NCBI RefSeq assembly: GCF_019880635.1
Contig: NZ_JAINVX010000004.1
Location: 186,001 to 250,000, forward strand
Direction: 5' to 3'
DNA length: 64,000 nucleotides
Source: Hanstruepera marina
GTDB taxonomy: Bacteria > Bacteroidota > Bacteroidia > Flavobacteriales > Flavobacteriaceae
The position numbers and the translations under genes are program-made. The notes under the pieces were generated by a model that saw only the letters and a program-made list of their open reading frames with translations, had not been told where the DNA came from and did not search any database. Below, piece after piece: positions 63,021 through 64,000 of this stretch (position 1 is the stretch's first letter; every line of letters starts with the position of its first letter).

Positions 63021-63893
63021 TTAAGCTAAAACTTCAGCTACTTTCTTTCCTATTTCAGCAGGTGAATCCACGACATGGATACCGCAAGCTCTCATGATTT
63101 TCTTTTTAGCTTGAGCTGTATCATCACTACCACCCACTATAGCACCAGCGTGTCCCATAGTTCGCCCTGCTGGAGCTGTTTCGCCAGCAATAAAACCAAC
63201 TACAGGTTTTTTACTTCCGCTTTCTTTATACCAATTGGCAGCATCAGCTTCCAACTGACCGCCTATTTCCCCAATCATTACAACTGCTTCAGTTTCCGGG
63301 TCGTTAATTAATAATTCAACAGCTTGTTTGGTTGTCGTTCCAATAATTGGGTCACCACCAATACCAATTGCTGTGGTAATACCTAAACCTTGTTTTACAA
63401 CTTGATCTGCCGCTTCGTATGTTAGGGTTCCTGATTTAGAAACAATACCAACTTTTCCTTTTTTGAATACAAAGCCTGGCATAATACCAACTTTTGCTTC
63501 CTCTGGTGTTATAACACCTGGACAGTTGGGGCCAATTAAACGACAATTTTTATCTTTTATGTAATCTGAAGCAACAATCATGTCTGCAACAGGAATACCT
63601 TCTGTAATCGTAATAATAACTTTAATTCCTGCGTCTGCAGCTTCCATAATAGCATCTGCGGCAAAAGCCGGAGGAACAAATATTATAGTCGTATCAGCAC
63701 CTACTTTCTCCACAGCTTCCTGTACTGTATTAAAAACAGGCTTATCTAAATGGGTTTGTCCACCTTTACCAGGTGTTACTCCTCCTACTACATTTGTACC
63801 ATACTCAATCATTTGACCAGCGTGAAAAGTACCTTCACTACCAGTAAATCCTTGGACTATTATTTTTGAATCTTTATTAACTAAAACGCTCAT
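63021..63893 (-). CDS. sucD: Succinyl-CoA synthetase, alpha subunit
   Basis: A 290-residue subunit of standard length. CoA-binding '[16 protein letters not shown]', '[12 protein letters not shown]', '[20 protein letters not shown]' and the phospho-His in '[13 protein letters not shown]' are all present. It makes ATP or GTP in the TCA cycle. The beta subunit gene (sucC) is not adjacent, a usual arrangement in Flavobacteriaceae. Confidence 0.96.
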   Translation of the reverse strand: MSVLVNKDSKIIVQGFTGSEGTFHAGQMIEYGTNVVGGVTPGKGGQTHLDKPVFNTVQEAVEKVGADTTIIFVPPAFAADAIMEAADAGIKVIITITEGIPVADMIVASDYIKDKNCRLIGPNCPGVITPEEAKVGIMPGFVFKKGKVGIVSKSGTLTYEAADQVVKQGLGITTAIGIGGDPIIGTTTKQAVELLINDPETEAVVMIGEIGGQLEADAANWYKESGSKKPVVGFIAGETAPAGRTMGHAGAIVGGSDDTAQAKKKIMRACGIHVVDSPAEIGKKVAEVLA

Positions 63894-63922
63894 TTAAGTT
63901 TGATTTTTGTTGTTTTTTAATC

Positions 63923-63959
63923 GACTACAAAAGTAGTCTTTTGCATACTATTTGTAAAA
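63923..63959 (-). promoter_or_regulatory. sucD promoter embedded in a palindrome
   Basis: Minus-strand TACTTTTG (63935-63928) matches the -7 element TAnnTTTG exactly; a TTTT lies 20 nt upstream (63959-63956). The -7 element is inside a perfect inverted repeat GACTAC-AAAA-GTAGTC (63923-63938), 30 bp before the gene. Confidence 0.45.
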
Positions 63960-64000
63960 GTATTTTACGAATTTATTTTATTGAATGCATTTGAATTTAG

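Overview
The window reads as chromosome of a marine-type Flavobacteriaceae bacterium (Bacteroidota). The evidence is low GC, two proteins ending in type IX secretion (Por) sorting domains, LytTR and OmpR-type regulators of the flavobacterial kind, A/T-rich ribosome-binding regions without strong Shine-Dalgarno sequences, and -7 elements close to TAnnTTTG. I see no rRNA, tRNA, transposase, integrase or phage gene. Assignments rest on motifs read by eye; no database search was possible.

Layout. 1-4.9 kb: an ABC ATPase and a large permease fused to the start of an M1-peptidase-like domain (cut by the window edge), divergent from a LytS/LytTR two-component pair. 5.0-7.3 kb: a three-gene operon of LolD-like ATPase, FtsX-type permease with a His-rich external loop, and a small secreted protein; it recalls zinc-linked Zrg-type transporters. 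7.3-8.9 kb: secreted M28 peptidase. 8.9-9.6 kb: a gene-poor stretch with a tandem repeat and two hairpins. 9.6-17.5 kb: GPP34-like protein, Ohr, membrane and lipoproteins, alcohol dehydrogenase, a membrane-anchored wHTH regulator, and a serine hydrolase. 17.6-20.9 kb: an EF-G paralogue lacking the catalytic His, with a small coiled-coil partner, and an intradiol-dioxygenase-like secreted protein. 21.2-22.1 kb: M23/LysM peptidase. 22.1-25.1 kb: arsenic operon (arsR, DUF6428, GNAT, arsC-like phosphatase, acr3). 25.2-30.4 kb: a TetR-controlled tripartite exporter whose ATPase domain is strikingly degenerate. 30.4-37 kb: topoisomerase III, a small membrane protein, DEAD-box helicase and two rRNA methyltransferases. 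37-43.7 kb: M16 protease and two T9SS cargo proteins (vanadium haloperoxidase-like and leucine-rich-repeat). 43.8-51.9 kb: two MscS channels, thioesterase, DUF72, DUF2461, a stress-type cluster with Dps and three small envelope proteins, and a TruA-like enzyme. 52-59.3 kb: a complete histidine operon in the order hisGDCBHAF(IE), preceded by a transcription attenuator. 59.3-63.9 kb: prohibitin-like protein, BatA/VWA-like protein, FabG and SucD.

The best-supported noteworthy element is the his attenuator. It has an 18-codon leader peptide with five His codons, a 12-bp terminator, an antiterminator that uses a 7-nt sequence identical to the terminator's 3' arm, and a further pairing that would enforce default termination. 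Second are the exporter ABC protein, altered in Q-loop, signature, Walker B and H-loop, and the compact metal-transporter-like operon with a His-rich permease. Everything else is ordinary flavobacterial chromosome with uncharacterised but recognisable families.
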